DNA from: Pseudoalteromonas arctica | GTDB taxonomy: Bacteria; Pseudomonadota; Gammaproteobacteria; Enterobacterales; Alteromonadaceae | Direction of reading: 5' to 3' | Assembly: GCF_012927645.1 (NCBI RefSeq) | Contig: NZ_JABBMT010000029.1 | Coordinates: 1 to 44,280, forward strand | Length of the DNA stretch: 44,280 nucleotides | Shown here: piece after piece, positions 28,686-37,773 of the stretch | Layout: the number at the start of each line of letters is the position of its first letter | How positions within the stretch are numbered: position 1 is the stretch's first letter | The notes under the pieces: model-generated | Database searches by the model: none | Told to the model about the DNA's origin: nothing | What the model saw: only the letters and a program-made list of their open reading frames with translations | Made by a program: the position numbers and the translations under genes

Positions 28686-29542
28686 AAGCTTTTAGCATAG
28701 CGATTGAGTCGTTATCGAGTTTGTCTACACACGATATTGATGAGTTGATCTACGGTGAAGCTACGCCGGTTACTGAGCATCCCGGTTGGCAATCTTGGGA
28801 TGCGTGTTTGTATGATTGCATAATAAAATCTAAAGAATTATTTGCAAAGGTTGAAGACTCACAAGCGCCATTAGTTTGGTTATTACCAGCGCTTGCTTAT
28901 CAAGATGAGCTTAAGCAACTTTTAGCAAATAGTTTAAAGCAGCTCTATCCTGCACATGTAAGCCATACATTATTTTATGGTGCAGCTGGTGCAAGTACAT
29001 TAATAGCATTAGCGCAAAAAAATGCTTGGCATAAAGTAAACGTAATAGCATTAGATGCAACGTTTAAAGCAAACAAGCAAGGAGAGTTCAGCTATCAAGG
29101 TGTGGCTGGAATACTGGCTGTGGTTACAGCTAAAAAAGCAGGATGGGTGCAAACAAGCCATTATCTAGCGCCTTCAATTGATTTTATTAAACACGATCAA
29201 TTATCTGGCATGTTTGTTAAAACAGCACAAACTGCACAGCAAGCAATCGAGGTTATTTTTGCCCCAGGAAATGGCATCGAACCTGAAAGTGATGTGTGGT
29301 TAAACAATTTACAATTACTTAATCAAGTAATAAATGAACATACACATTATGAATTACCTAATTATAAATTAGGTAAAATGGGTGCCTTAGAAGGAATTGT
29401 CAATTTATATCAGTTGACCTCAAGCCCCGCTATTGTTGAGCACTACACGCATGCGTTAGTGATTTCACAAGAACAAGCAAAATATCAAGCTACGGCATCA
29501 TACTTATGGATAAGTGAGGAAGTACAAAACAATGCAAAGTAA
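28682..29542 (+). CDS. Ketoacyl-synthase (thiolase-fold)-like protein, apparently non-catalytic
   Basis: A 286-residue protein that resembles a beta-ketoacyl synthase in outline. SHTLFYGAAGASTLIALAQ sits where the nucleophile motif would be. VNVIALDA follows, then a GVAGILAV strand, an APGNGIEPESD turn where HGTGT would be, and KLGKMGALEGIVNLYQL in place of the KS-GH-GAAG motif. No Cys stands at the nucleophile position and the paired His residues are not evident, so it is probably not an enzyme. I recall thiolase-fold proteins beside vgrG and PAAR effectors in other bacteria; a role in toxin loading is likely but unproven. It overlaps the preceding gene by 4 bases and the rhs gene by 11. Confidence 0.65.
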   Translation: MKAFSIAIESLSSLSTHDIDELIYGEATPVTEHPGWQSWDACLYDCIIKSKELFAKVEDSQAPLVWLLPALAYQDELKQLLANSLKQLYPAHVSHTLFYGAAGASTLIALAQKNAWHKVNVIALDATFKANKQGEFSYQGVAGILAVVTAKKAGWVQTSHYLAPSIDFIKHDQLSGMFVKTAQTAQQAIEVIFAPGNGIEPESDVWLNNLQLLNQVINEHTHYELPNYKLGKMGALEGIVNLYQLTSSPAIVEHYTHALVISQEQAKYQATASYLWISEEVQNNAK

Positions 29543-32500
29543 TACAGTTGTTTTACAAGGAGCAAGTTACCCTATTTGTTTTGTTGCAGGCAAAGGCTCT
29601 GCTTTGCCTGGTTACTTTAGTGTTGCTGCTAACACCCAAGATAGTGCAAAAGCGCAAATTGCACAAATTGGCGGTACATTAACTACTGATGTAGCAAAGC
29701 GTCTTGATCTTATAAACCTATTAAATAGTGCGGGTGTAAACTGCCCACGTAGCGCATCCGCACGTGAAACAGCAAGTATGCTAAGTAATGCGTTGATTGC
29801 AGGTAGTGTGAGTTGTTTTCACCAAAAAGCCAAAACCGCAATTCAGGTCAGTGATAATACCAATAGTAGTGCTGCTAAAAAGCCTGCCCAAAAAGGAACT
29901 ACTAAAGCCTCAGGTAAAAGTGCCTCCCAAGCGCCGGCTAAAAACAGTGGCGGTGCAAGTAATAATACCCCAAGTGAAGAACCTATCACCAAGCAAGAAT
30001 GCCGTTCTGATCCGGTTTCTATGCTTTCGGGTGAAGAAATACTACCGCTTATTGATTTCACCTTAGCAGGCAGTAAACAATTGATTTGGCGACGCCTATA
30101 CCGTTCATCGCATGCTGATGTATGTAGTGTAATGGGTAATGGTTGGCGACATGACTTTATGGTGCAGTTAACTGAGCACTATTTACCGCCACCTAAAGTA
30201 GGTCCAAAGCAAAAAGGCACCTACTGGTTAGAATACCAAGATGAGCATGGCGCTAAACACCGTTTTGAAAAAGTAAAACCGGGGCAATCAAGTTATCAAT
30301 TAAGCAGTAATTTAGCGCTGCATTACCAAACAAATGGTAAGCAAGTATTGGTAACGCCAGATGATCAGCATCTTACGTTTAAAGCCGGCGAAAACTCATG
30401 GTTGCTCGAAAAAGTTATTAATGAAAAAGGCCAAAGTATTGGTTTTTATTACGATGCGAAAGAGCGCTTGCATCGCGTTGAGGTAAATAAAGCGCGTGGC
30501 TGTATTTTAAAATATAACCCGCAAGGGTTGCTGGCAAACATTTCGGCTTACCGTACAGATGATAACAACAAGCCAGTATTACTTACGCCGTTACTTGCGC
30601 AATATGATTATGATGAAAACAAAAACCTCGTTCGCGCGACCAATCAGCAAGGTGAAACAGAGCATTATGGCTATAACGCCGCTAACTTATTAACTAAGCG
30701 TACTCGTGCCAGTGGTTTTAGCCATCATTTTGAATGGGACAGTTACTCATCGAGTGCTAAATGTATAAAACAATGGGGCGATAACAACACCTATACATAT
30801 CAGTTTGAATATAATTTAGACGCTGGTGAAACAACCTGTATAGACTCGCGTGGGCATAAAGAACACTTTGTACATAATGCGCAAGGTAAGTTAGTTAAGC
30901 ACACCGACCCTAATGGTAATGTGTGGCAATACGGCTATAACGCACAAGGTCAAAAAATAACGGAAATAAAGCCAGATAGTAGTGAAATAAAATACAGTTA
31001 TACCCCTTATGGCCAGTTAGAATCAATAACGCAGCCAGATGGCAGTGTCACAAAATTTGCTTACAACCAATTGGGTCAGCGTGTATTAACCACCTTGCCT
31101 GATGGCCAAACCATTACCCGAAAATACAGCGTAGCGGGTTTACTGCAAAGTGAAACCTTTGGGGACGGTCGCACCGTACTTTACAGCTATGACAAATTTG
31201 GCCAGCTAACCCAACACATAAATAAAGATGGTCAAGTCACTAAATTTGTATGGAACGAGCAAGGCGAGCTTTTAGCCAAACACCATAACGATGAGCTTAT
31301 TCGTTATAGCTACGACAGTTTAGGCCGTGTAAATGCCACCATTAATAACGCAGGTTTGCTGACTCAATATAAATACAATGAGCACGGCCAGCTTGCGCAA
31401 ACTATTGCCTTTGACGAAAAAGACCCCGAGAACAAACAGCATCAACATTTTAGTTACGATGATGCAGGGCGGTTAATTAGCTCGCAAAACAGTAAGGGCG
31501 ATACCACCGAGCAACACTTTGAAGGGCTAAGCCAGCCACATTGTGTTATTCAGCCCGATGGCAGTGCACTGCATTTAACTTACGATAAAGAGCGCAACCT
31601 AACTGCCATTGAGCGCAGCGACGGCCATATATACCGCATAAGTTATGACGCAAACGAAAACCCAACGCAAGTAACTGGGTTTGACGGTACGCTACAGCAA
31701 TATAAATACGATGCTTGCAACCGCCTAACCTCGGTTACACAAAGTGATAAACGCCATGTAAAAATAGAGCGTGATAAATTAGGCCGCGTGATTGCGCAGC
31801 ATGCAAGTTTAGCAACCGATACTCACATCGTTAATAATGCCAATTACTACAACTATAACCTGCAAGGTAAAATTACCCGTGCGCATAATGCACAATCAAC
31901 CTTAAAGCAGCAGTTTGATAAAGGCGGGCGGTTACTGCGTGCTGAGCAAGTACATAATCAGCAACAAGCGCATACCCTAAAATACAGTTACGATGACTAC
32001 GGCAGAAGGCAGTCACTGACCTTGCCAGATTTAAGTACGCTTAAATATAGCTACAATAAATTTGGTCAATTGAGTGGCATTCACTTACAGCAAGCCAATA
32101 GCACGGCTGTTGAACTTGCAGCGCTTAGCTACGACAGTCAAGGTAATATCCAAACGCAAAAGTTTGGTAATGACGTAACCCTTACTCAACAGTTTGATGT
32201 ATTTAACCGCTTAACACAGCAGCAGTTAACTCATCCTGCGCAAGCACTATTTGATACCTGTACGTACAATTACGACAGCGTAAACCAGCTGATTGCGCGT
32301 AAAGAGGAAGGGGTTAGTAGCCATAACATTAATTTTGAGTACAACAGCCTTGGCCAGTTAATTCAGCAAAATCTTGCCAGTGGTGAGAACACAAAAACTA
32401 CCCAATACCAGTGGGATAGTTTTGGTAACCCAGTTAGCCAATCAAAAATTCAAAATAACGAGTTAGCCGAACAACAAACTACTCAGCACAATGATGATAG

Positions 32501-33752
32501 CGATGCCATCAATAAGGTTGAAAGCAGTCAGTCAGAAAGCACACGTAATGTAATTCATAGTGAGTACAGTGATTCAAGTACAGCAACCGCAGCCAGTGAG
32601 CTAAGCGAAGACGATGGAGTTATTAAAGGCTCTACAGACGCAGACCGTTTAACCCACTTTGGCGATAGCGACTTTCATTATGATGAGTTTGGTAACCAAA
32701 TCCGCGAAACCGGTAAAGGCATAAAAACCCGCCGCGAATACAACGCGTTTAATCAGTTAAGCTGCTTTAACAACAACGGCACGCTTACTCAATACGATTA
32801 CGACCCACTTGGGCGTCGTATCGGCAAGCACACCGAGCAGGGCAAAATTGACTACATTTGGGATAACGACCAGTTAATTGGCGAATACCAACACGGCGAA
32901 TATACTTGGTATATCAACCTACCAAATCAATTTCACCCAGTGGCATTGATTAAAAAAGGCGAGGTGTACTACTACCACCTAGACCAACTGAATACTCCAC
33001 GCTTTGTTACCAATAACAAAGCAGAAGTCGTATGGGAAAACCAAGCCGATGTGTATGGTTATGAAGAGTCAGAGGTAAGCACTACAAACAGCTTCACTCA
33101 GCCAATTCGTTTTCAAGGGCAGTATTTAGATGAAGAGAGCGGCCTGCATTACAACCGTTATCGCTACTACAGCCCAAAACAACAGCGATTTATAAATCAA
33201 GATCCGATTGGTTTAGTGGGTGGGATAAACCATTATCAATATGCACCGAACCCGGTGAATTGGGTAGACCCGTTTGGGTTGAGTTGTAAGGAGGGCGAGC
33301 AAGAAGAAACGTCTATTGCTGATACTATTAAGCAACGTAAACTCGTGGCTTTTGAGTTTTATAAATCGCAAGGCTTTAAGGAAGAAGATATTCCATCACA
33401 TCTTACAGGAATTGATTTTGCTCACCCGGTAGAAAAAGTCATGATTGAGAGCGGTCAAGTCTTCTATCAGTTTCAATCACCCGGAGCACCACAAGGAAAT
33501 TATTATTCAGATGATCCCAATATCACGCCAACTCAATTAGGCATAAGCCCTATGGGTACAAATAGAGCATTAAATAGTATAGAGCCTAAAATTAAAGGTG
33601 TTTATATTGCCCAAGAAGATACACCAGCCCTTAGAAGTAGAGCAAAAGCGGTTGATGACTTCTGGTCTGTTCGGGGGGAATCATATCCAACAGAAGGTGG
33701 TGGAACACAATATTTTACTGCTAATAAATTAGCTTTTAAAAAGAAGAGATAA
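29532..33752 (+). CDS. rhs: Full-length T6SS Rhs effector with Tse6-like (Ntox46-type) toxin tail
   Basis: A 1406-residue Rhs protein. The roughly 100-residue N-terminal region has no PAAR or membrane helix and is followed by a Lys/Ala/Ser-rich linker (about 105-145). The DUF6531-type opening (DPVSMLSGEEILP) leads into many YDxxGxL-type repeats. The core ends PIGLVGGINHYQYAPNPV, then DPFGL (last residue 1250), the self-cleavage region of Rhs shells. The tail (1251-1406) carries GIDFAHPVEKVM, PGAPQGNYYSDDPN, LGISPMGTNRAL, DDFWSVRGESYPT and GGGTQYF, which I match from memory to Ntox46/Tse6 NAD(P)+ glycohydrolases; the Tsi6-like gene next door agrees. ATG 29532 is chosen because GAGGAAG lies about 9 bases upstream. 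A Ser/Asp/Asn-rich insert lies near residues 976-1036. Confidence 0.9.
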   Translation: MQSNTVVLQGASYPICFVAGKGSALPGYFSVAANTQDSAKAQIAQIGGTLTTDVAKRLDLINLLNSAGVNCPRSASARETASMLSNALIAGSVSCFHQKAKTAIQVSDNTNSSAAKKPAQKGTTKASGKSASQAPAKNSGGASNNTPSEEPITKQECRSDPVSMLSGEEILPLIDFTLAGSKQLIWRRLYRSSHADVCSVMGNGWRHDFMVQLTEHYLPPPKVGPKQKGTYWLEYQDEHGAKHRFEKVKPGQSSYQLSSNLALHYQTNGKQVLVTPDDQHLTFKAGENSWLLEKVINEKGQSIGFYYDAKERLHRVEVNKARGCILKYNPQGLLANISAYRTDDNNKPVLLTPLLAQYDYDENKNLVRATNQQGETEHYGYNAANLLTKRTRASGFSHHFEWDSYSSSAKCIKQWGDNNTYTYQFEYNLDAGETTCIDSRGHKEHFVHNAQGKLVKHTDPNGNVWQYGYNAQGQKITEIKPDSSEIKYSYTPYGQLESITQPDGSVTKFAYNQLGQRVLTTLPDGQTITRKYSVAGLLQSETFGDGRTVLYSYDKFGQLTQHINKDGQVTKFVWNEQGELLAKHHNDELIRYSYDSLGRVNATINNAGLLTQYKYNEHGQLAQTIAFDEKDPENKQHQHFSYDDAGRLISSQNSKGDTTEQHFEGLSQPHCVIQPDGSALHLTYDKERNLTAIERSDGHIYRISYDANENPTQVTGFDGTLQQYKYDACNRLTSVTQSDKRHVKIERDKLGRVIAQHASLATDTHIVNNANYYNYNLQGKITRAHNAQSTLKQQFDKGGRLLRAEQVHNQQQAHTLKYSYDDYGRRQSLTLPDLSTLKYSYNKFGQLSGIHLQQANSTAVELAALSYDSQGNIQTQKFGNDVTLTQQFDVFNRLTQQQLTHPAQALFDTCTYNYDSVNQLIARKEEGVSSHNINFEYNSLGQLIQQNLASGENTKTTQYQWDSFGNPVSQSKIQNNELAEQQTTQHNDDSDAINKVESSQSESTRNVIHSEYSDSSTATAASELSEDDGVIKGSTDADRLTHFGDSDFHYDEFGNQIRETGKGIKTRREYNAFNQLSCFNNNGTLTQYDYDPLGRRIGKHTEQGKIDYIWDNDQLIGEYQHGEYTWYINLPNQFHPVALIKKGEVYYYHLDQLNTPRFVTNNKAEVVWENQADVYGYEESEVSTTNSFTQPIRFQGQYLDEESGLHYNRYRYYSPKQQRFINQDPIGLVGGINHYQYAPNPVNWVDPFGLSCKEGEQEETSIADTIKQRKLVAFEFYKSQGFKEEDIPSHLTGIDFAHPVEKVMIESGQVFYQFQSPGAPQGNYYSDDPNITPTQLGISPMGTNRALNSIEPKIKGVYIAQEDTPALRSRAKAVDDFWSVRGESYPTEGGGTQYFTANKLAFKKKR

Positions 33753-33757
33753 CTTAA

Positions 33758-34024
33758 ATGAGCCGCTTGGAAACAATAGAAGAGGGTATATCTTTAACTG
33801 AAAAAAGGTTAAAAAACATTCCTGATTTTGATATTTATAAAAGCATTTTAAAACAACTACACTATTTACAGATGATATTGAACGGTTCTGAACCTGATCG
33901 AAGTAAATTGGAGAAAATAATTTTAGGGCATTTCGCAGTTCGTGAATTTGAAGAAAGTGACCCTGAATTTTCAGAAATATTAAAGAAGTGCCAAAATATC
34001 GCTTTTAAGTTAAGTATGGAGTAG
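33758..34024 (+). CDS. Tsi6-like immunity protein
   Basis: An 88-residue, helical, cytoplasmic-looking protein starting 5 bases after the rhs stop. Its pattern (LTEKRLKNIPDFDIYKSI, QLHYLQMIL, then DRSKLEKIILGHFAVREFE and SDPEFSEIL) matches my memory of Tsi6, the immunity protein to Tse6, particularly the G-AV-EF-E-DPE block. It should bind and neutralise the tail of the preceding Rhs protein. Its base composition is AT-rich like the toxin tail and unlike the rhs core, as expected for a tail-immunity cassette acquired together. Confidence 0.75.
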   Translation: MSRLETIEEGISLTEKRLKNIPDFDIYKSILKQLHYLQMILNGSEPDRSKLEKIILGHFAVREFEESDPEFSEILKKCQNIAFKLSME

Positions 34025-34338
34025 TGAGAAAAGTTAGTAAGTTAGTACCTATTCCTGTCTCATTTGAAAAAATTAAAATACAGGATTACCCTAGTGAGGG
34101 TGAGGCTGACTATTCACACCTAGAGCCAGTTGTAGATTTTTTAATAGGGCATGGTAATAAGTCTGTTAATGAATATATTTGGGGCATCAATAGAACTGGT
34201 TATTTTTGCCATTTAGAGAAAGAGATAAATTTTGATGAGCTAAGGAGAGTATTTAGCTTTCCTGATAGTATAAAAATAGATGAGGAAAAGAATACAATTG
34301 ATTGCTTTAATACTTATACATTAATAAAGACAGCTTAA
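34024..34338 (+). CDS. Unknown 104-residue protein, possible extra immunity protein
   Basis: An ORF with a GTG start overlapping the stop of the Tsi6-like gene by one base, with ATGGAG just upstream. It has no signal peptide, is rich in charged residues (KIKIQDYPSEGEADYSHLE near residues 17-35) and has the compact mixed alpha/beta look of polymorphic immunity proteins. I do not recognise the family. It could be a second factor of the active cassette, or the leftover immunity gene of a displaced toxin. It is the last gene before the silent array. Confidence 0.65.
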   Translation: MRKVSKLVPIPVSFEKIKIQDYPSEGEADYSHLEPVVDFLIGHGNKSVNEYIWGINRTGYFCHLEKEINFDELRRVFSFPDSIKIDEEKNTIDCFNTYTLIKTA

Positions 34339-34377
34339 TCAAACAATCAATACTTTCATTTTAAATATAAGATAAAA

Positions 34378-34389
34378 CGCTCTTTAAAA
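34378..34389 (+). repeat. Partial copy of the cassette leader (boxA-like word)
   Basis: CGCTCTTTAAAA, preceded by TAAGATAAAA and followed by ACATGAGAA, matches the left half of the leader elements at 41501 and 42788, but the palindrome and the large inverted repeat are missing. It lies 40 bases after the last ORF of the active cassette and about 100 bases before a complete copy. Confidence 0.6.
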
Positions 34390-34487
34390 ACATGAGAACC
34401 CAAGTGGTCAAATCTTGACTTCAGACATTAAAAGTAATGTGGACCAAAAATAACACAAACAGTCCTTATAAATTTATATTACCAATT

Positions 34488-34541
34488 TGCTCTTTAACAA
34501 CATGGATGTTGTAAGGGCTTAGGTGTTTAGCCTAAGCCCTT
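34488..34541 (+). repeat. Cassette leader element 1: boxA word, palindrome and perfect inverted repeat
   Basis: TGCTCTTTAACA (34488-34499) is identical to the rRNA antitermination boxA as I know it. It is followed by a palindrome with arms ACAACAT and ATGTTGT around GG, then by a perfect 11-base inverted repeat AAGGGCTTAGG (34513-34523) with CCTAAGCCCTT (34531-34541) and a 7-base loop. Truncated rhs coding sequence begins directly after. There is no T-run after this hairpin, unlike leaders 2 and 4. Confidence 0.75.
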
Positions 34542-34583
34542 ACCTTAAAATACAGTTACGACGATTACGGCAGAAGGCAATCA

Positions 34584-36806
34584 TTGACCTTGCCAGATTC
34601 AAGTAAGCTTAAATATAGCTACAATAAATTTGGTCAGCTAAGTGCTATTCACTTACAGCAAGCCAATAGCAATGCTGTTGAACTTGCAGCGCTTAGCTAC
34701 GACAGCCAAGGCAAAATTCAAACGCAAAAGTTTGGTAATGCTGTAACCCTTACCCAACAATTTGACGTATTTAACTGCTTAACACAGCAGCAGTTAACCC
34801 ATCCTGCGCAAGCACTATTTGATACCTGTAAGTACAATTACGACAGCGTAAATCAGTTGATTGCGCGTAAAGAGGAAGGCGTTAGTAGCCATAACATTAA
34901 TTTTGAGTACAACAGCCTAGGCCAATTAATTCAGCAAAATCTAGTAAGTTCTGAGAACACAAAAACTACCCAATACCAGTGGGACAGTTTTGGTAACCCA
35001 GTTAGCCAATCAAAAATTCAGAATAACGAGTTATCCGAACAACAAGCTACTCAGCACAATGATAATAGCGATGCTAATGACGCCAGCAATAAGGTTGAAA
35101 GTAATCAGTCAGAAAACACAAATAACGTGCTTCACAGTGAGTATAGTGACTCAAAGTCAGCAACACTTTCCAGTGAGCTAAGCGAAGACGATGGGGTTAT
35201 TACAGGCATCACTGATGCAGACCGTTTAACCCACTTTGGCGATAGCGACTTTCATTATGATGAATTTGGTAACCAAATACGCGAAACCGGCAAAGGCATA
35301 AAAACCCGCCGTGAATACAATGCATTTAATCAGCTAAGTTGCTTTAACAACAACGGCACGCTTACTCAATACGATTACGACCCACTCGGGCGTCGTATAG
35401 CTAAGCACACCGAGCAGGGCAAAATTGACTACATTTGGGATAACGACCAGTTAATTGGCGAATACCAACACGGTGAATATACCTGGTATATCAACCTGCC
35501 AAATCAATTTCACCCAGTCGCGCTGATTAAGCAAGGCGAGGTGTACTACTACCACCTAGACCAACTTAATACCCCGCGTTTTGTGACTAACCGCAAAGCA
35601 GAAGTGATATGGGAAAACCAAGCCGATGCGTATGGTTATGAAGAGTCAGAGGTAAGCACTACAAATAGCTTTACTCAGCCAATTCGTTTTCAAGGTCAGT
35701 ATTTAGACGAGGAAAGTGGCCTGCATTACAATCGTTATCGTTACTACAGCCCCAAACAACAGCGTTTTATAAACCAAGATCCAATTGGCCTAGTGGGTGG
35801 CATAAACCATTATCAATATGCGCCAAACCCAGTTAACTGGGTGGATCCGTTTGGGTTGTTGTGTAAAGAAGGGCAGGCAAAAGTAGCTGCAGCTTTAACC
35901 ACCGCGGTTAACAATGGTAATATTACGCAAGCATTGAGTGATAAAATTTTTGCTAACGCAATGCTACCATCAAATGAGTTTACGGCTGATGAAATAGTCG
36001 CCAATATACCTAATGCAGGTGAAACTATTAGTGAGCGCTTAGTTGCGGGTGGTAAGTTATCGGGTCATGTTGAAGAAAATGTAAATGACTATTATTACAA
36101 TACGGGTTCGAATAGTTATAACCTACTTGAAAAGAATAGCAAAACAAAAGAAATTGAAGTTCCTGCTGTCGAAATTAATAAGAAAGATATATCTATTGCT
36201 GTAAGCGATAAGTTAAAAGCGTTGGAAAAAGAGCGTAAAGATGCTTTTGCTGAAAAGCAAGCTATTGACCCTAATGATGAAGAAGCATTAAATGCCGCGA
36301 GTCAAAAAATGCGCGATGTTAGTGAGAAAATTGGTGAAGAGTCTGCTCGTTTAGTGATGGCGAAAGATTATCCTGATTTTGAAGAGATTTCTAGCCAGTT
36401 ACCAGGTGAGGGTAAGCAAGGGCAATTTGACCTAATCTATTATAACGAAAAGACGGGTGAAGTGATTACCGTTGAGGCAAAAGGTGGCGGCTCAATACTT
36501 GGCAGTCGCAAAGGGCTTGATGGAAGGCAAGTACAGCAAGGCACACCGGAATATCGCGATAGTATCATTGAAAATATGAAGAAACAAATAGAGAAGGCTG
36601 AGGACGATGACCGCTATGGCAATGATGAAGCGTTCACCGAGCAAGTTGATGATTTAGCTGAGACACTTGATAAGCTTGAAAAGGCTAAAAAAGATGAACG
36701 CATTTCATCGAAAAAAGTTAGCCAAAAACTACATAAAGATGGCTCGTTAGCCAAAACTAAAACCAGTGATTTTAGCAATATCTACACTGAAGCAGAGACG
36801 GAATAA
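34584..36806 (+). CDS. Orphan Rhs 3' end with PD-(D/E)XK nuclease-type tail
   Basis: This frame is the last third of the rhs core joined to a different tail. It is open from 34536, directly after the leader hairpin; 34584 is only a TTG with no ribosome site, so the unit is probably silent until it recombines with the complete rhs gene. The core is nearly identical to the main copy and ends DPFGL at 35858. The tail (about 315 residues) has a Lys/Glu-rich coiled-coil part, then QFDLIYYNEKTGEVITVEAKGGG, where Asp and Glu-x-Lys form a PD-(D/E)XK nuclease motif, followed by LGSRK and QQGTPEYRDSI, typical of toxin nucleases. The expected target is DNA or RNA. The Imm49-like gene follows 3 bases later. 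Confidence 0.8.
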   Translation: MTLPDSSKLKYSYNKFGQLSAIHLQQANSNAVELAALSYDSQGKIQTQKFGNAVTLTQQFDVFNCLTQQQLTHPAQALFDTCKYNYDSVNQLIARKEEGVSSHNINFEYNSLGQLIQQNLVSSENTKTTQYQWDSFGNPVSQSKIQNNELSEQQATQHNDNSDANDASNKVESNQSENTNNVLHSEYSDSKSATLSSELSEDDGVITGITDADRLTHFGDSDFHYDEFGNQIRETGKGIKTRREYNAFNQLSCFNNNGTLTQYDYDPLGRRIAKHTEQGKIDYIWDNDQLIGEYQHGEYTWYINLPNQFHPVALIKQGEVYYYHLDQLNTPRFVTNRKAEVIWENQADAYGYEESEVSTTNSFTQPIRFQGQYLDEESGLHYNRYRYYSPKQQRFINQDPIGLVGGINHYQYAPNPVNWVDPFGLLCKEGQAKVAAALTTAVNNGNITQALSDKIFANAMLPSNEFTADEIVANIPNAGETISERLVAGGKLSGHVEENVNDYYYNTGSNSYNLLEKNSKTKEIEVPAVEINKKDISIAVSDKLKALEKERKDAFAEKQAIDPNDEEALNAASQKMRDVSEKIGEESARLVMAKDYPDFEEISSQLPGEGKQGQFDLIYYNEKTGEVITVEAKGGGSILGSRKGLDGRQVQQGTPEYRDSIIENMKKQIEKAEDDDRYGNDEAFTEQVDDLAETLDKLEKAKKDERISSKKVSQKLHKDGSLAKTKTSDFSNIYTEAETE

Positions 36807-36809
36807 TAC

Positions 36810-37661
36810 ATGATAACAAGGCATTTTGAAGCAAAAAAAATTGAGCGTATAATTGATAGAATTAATAAATACGAAGAGTTACTACTCATAGGCATCAACA
36901 CTATTAAAACTAAAAACTCTCAAGGTGTTTTAGGTGGCTCTATTCAAGATGCCATTAGTGCCTTTGGTGAGGCGGTGTTGGCTAAAGTGCCTCATCAACA
37001 AATTGTGCGCTACTTACAACATATTAAAGAGTTTGGTAGCGCTAATTTTGCATTTGCTTGCCGGCACGGTGAAACCTTTGATGTAACTATTAATAATGAT
37101 ACTTTTGCGTTAATAGGTGGCCCTGCGGGCGCTTATTTACACACCGACGTATGGGAAAAAGTATTTTATGCAGCGGTAACATTACGTGACAAAAAGGCGA
37201 TAGAGCAACTTATTCAAGTACCTCAAAGTGTATTTGATAATGCAAACCTTAAAGCGGATGCGTTTGATACTGCGCTTATTAACTTAATGAAGGGTTTATT
37301 TGAGCCTGAAGCCAATATGGGGGACTTACTTGAGGCGGCATTAATTGCGGCCGACCCTAATGCGATAGCGTCTGGTCGGCGTAGTTATGTTCAAAATATT
37401 TTATTACCTTTGTTGCCCGTATACCGCTGTATATACACGGCCAACGCACAAGATGAATTTAATGAAGCCATGGTAGAGGCGTTAAAGGCTCATAAGAAAT
37501 ATTGGAAAAAGGATGAAAGAGAGCGACAAGGGTGGATATCACTCCCATTGATTGCTGCTGCTAGCCATGCTTATGATCTCAAAGGTTACCAGCTAACCGT
37601 TGAAACTGATTACATTCCTAGTTTTTTAGTGAAAAATGACTTTGACGTGACAGCGCCGTAA
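36810..37661 (+). CDS. Immunity protein, Imm49-like
   Basis: A 283-residue, largely helical cytoplasmic protein starting 3 bases after the nuclease-tailed orphan. Its C-terminal phrase (RERQGWISLPLIAAASHAYD, then VETDYIPSFLV) and its size fit the Imm49 family as I remember it, in which a GW-SL-L-A-A-D segment is followed by a Tyr-Ile/Leu-Pro end. By position it should neutralise the nuclease tail. The gene is intact and has its own start, so it could be expressed even if the orphan toxin is not. A hairpin terminator follows. Confidence 0.7.
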   Translation: MITRHFEAKKIERIIDRINKYEELLLIGINTIKTKNSQGVLGGSIQDAISAFGEAVLAKVPHQQIVRYLQHIKEFGSANFAFACRHGETFDVTINNDTFALIGGPAGAYLHTDVWEKVFYAAVTLRDKKAIEQLIQVPQSVFDNANLKADAFDTALINLMKGLFEPEANMGDLLEAALIAADPNAIASGRRSYVQNILLPLLPVYRCIYTANAQDEFNEAMVEALKAHKKYWKKDERERQGWISLPLIAAASHAYDLKGYQLTVETDYIPSFLVKNDFDVTAP

Positions 37662-37691
37662 ACCTCAATCAAATAATAACAAATAATCAAG

Positions 37692-37719
37692 ACACCCACT
37701 TTAAATAGTGGGTGTTAAT
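37692..37719 (+). terminator. Hairpin terminator after the Imm49-like gene
   Basis: ACACCCACT (37692-37700) pairs perfectly with AGTGGGTGT (37707-37715) around a 6-base loop, followed by the AT-rich TAATTT. It begins 31 bases after the immunity stop. The left arm carries the GACACCCA word that recurs between cassettes, so it may also belong to a repeat family. Confidence 0.6.
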
Positions 37720-37773
37720 TTACTACTAATACATTGTAATTAAAAATACAACTTTAAAGAAAAGGATACTTCG

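Noticed and set aside
29843..30066. Open frames on both strands inside the rhs linker region
   Set aside because: Both are by-products of the Lys/Ala/Ser-rich linker codons of the real Rhs frame.
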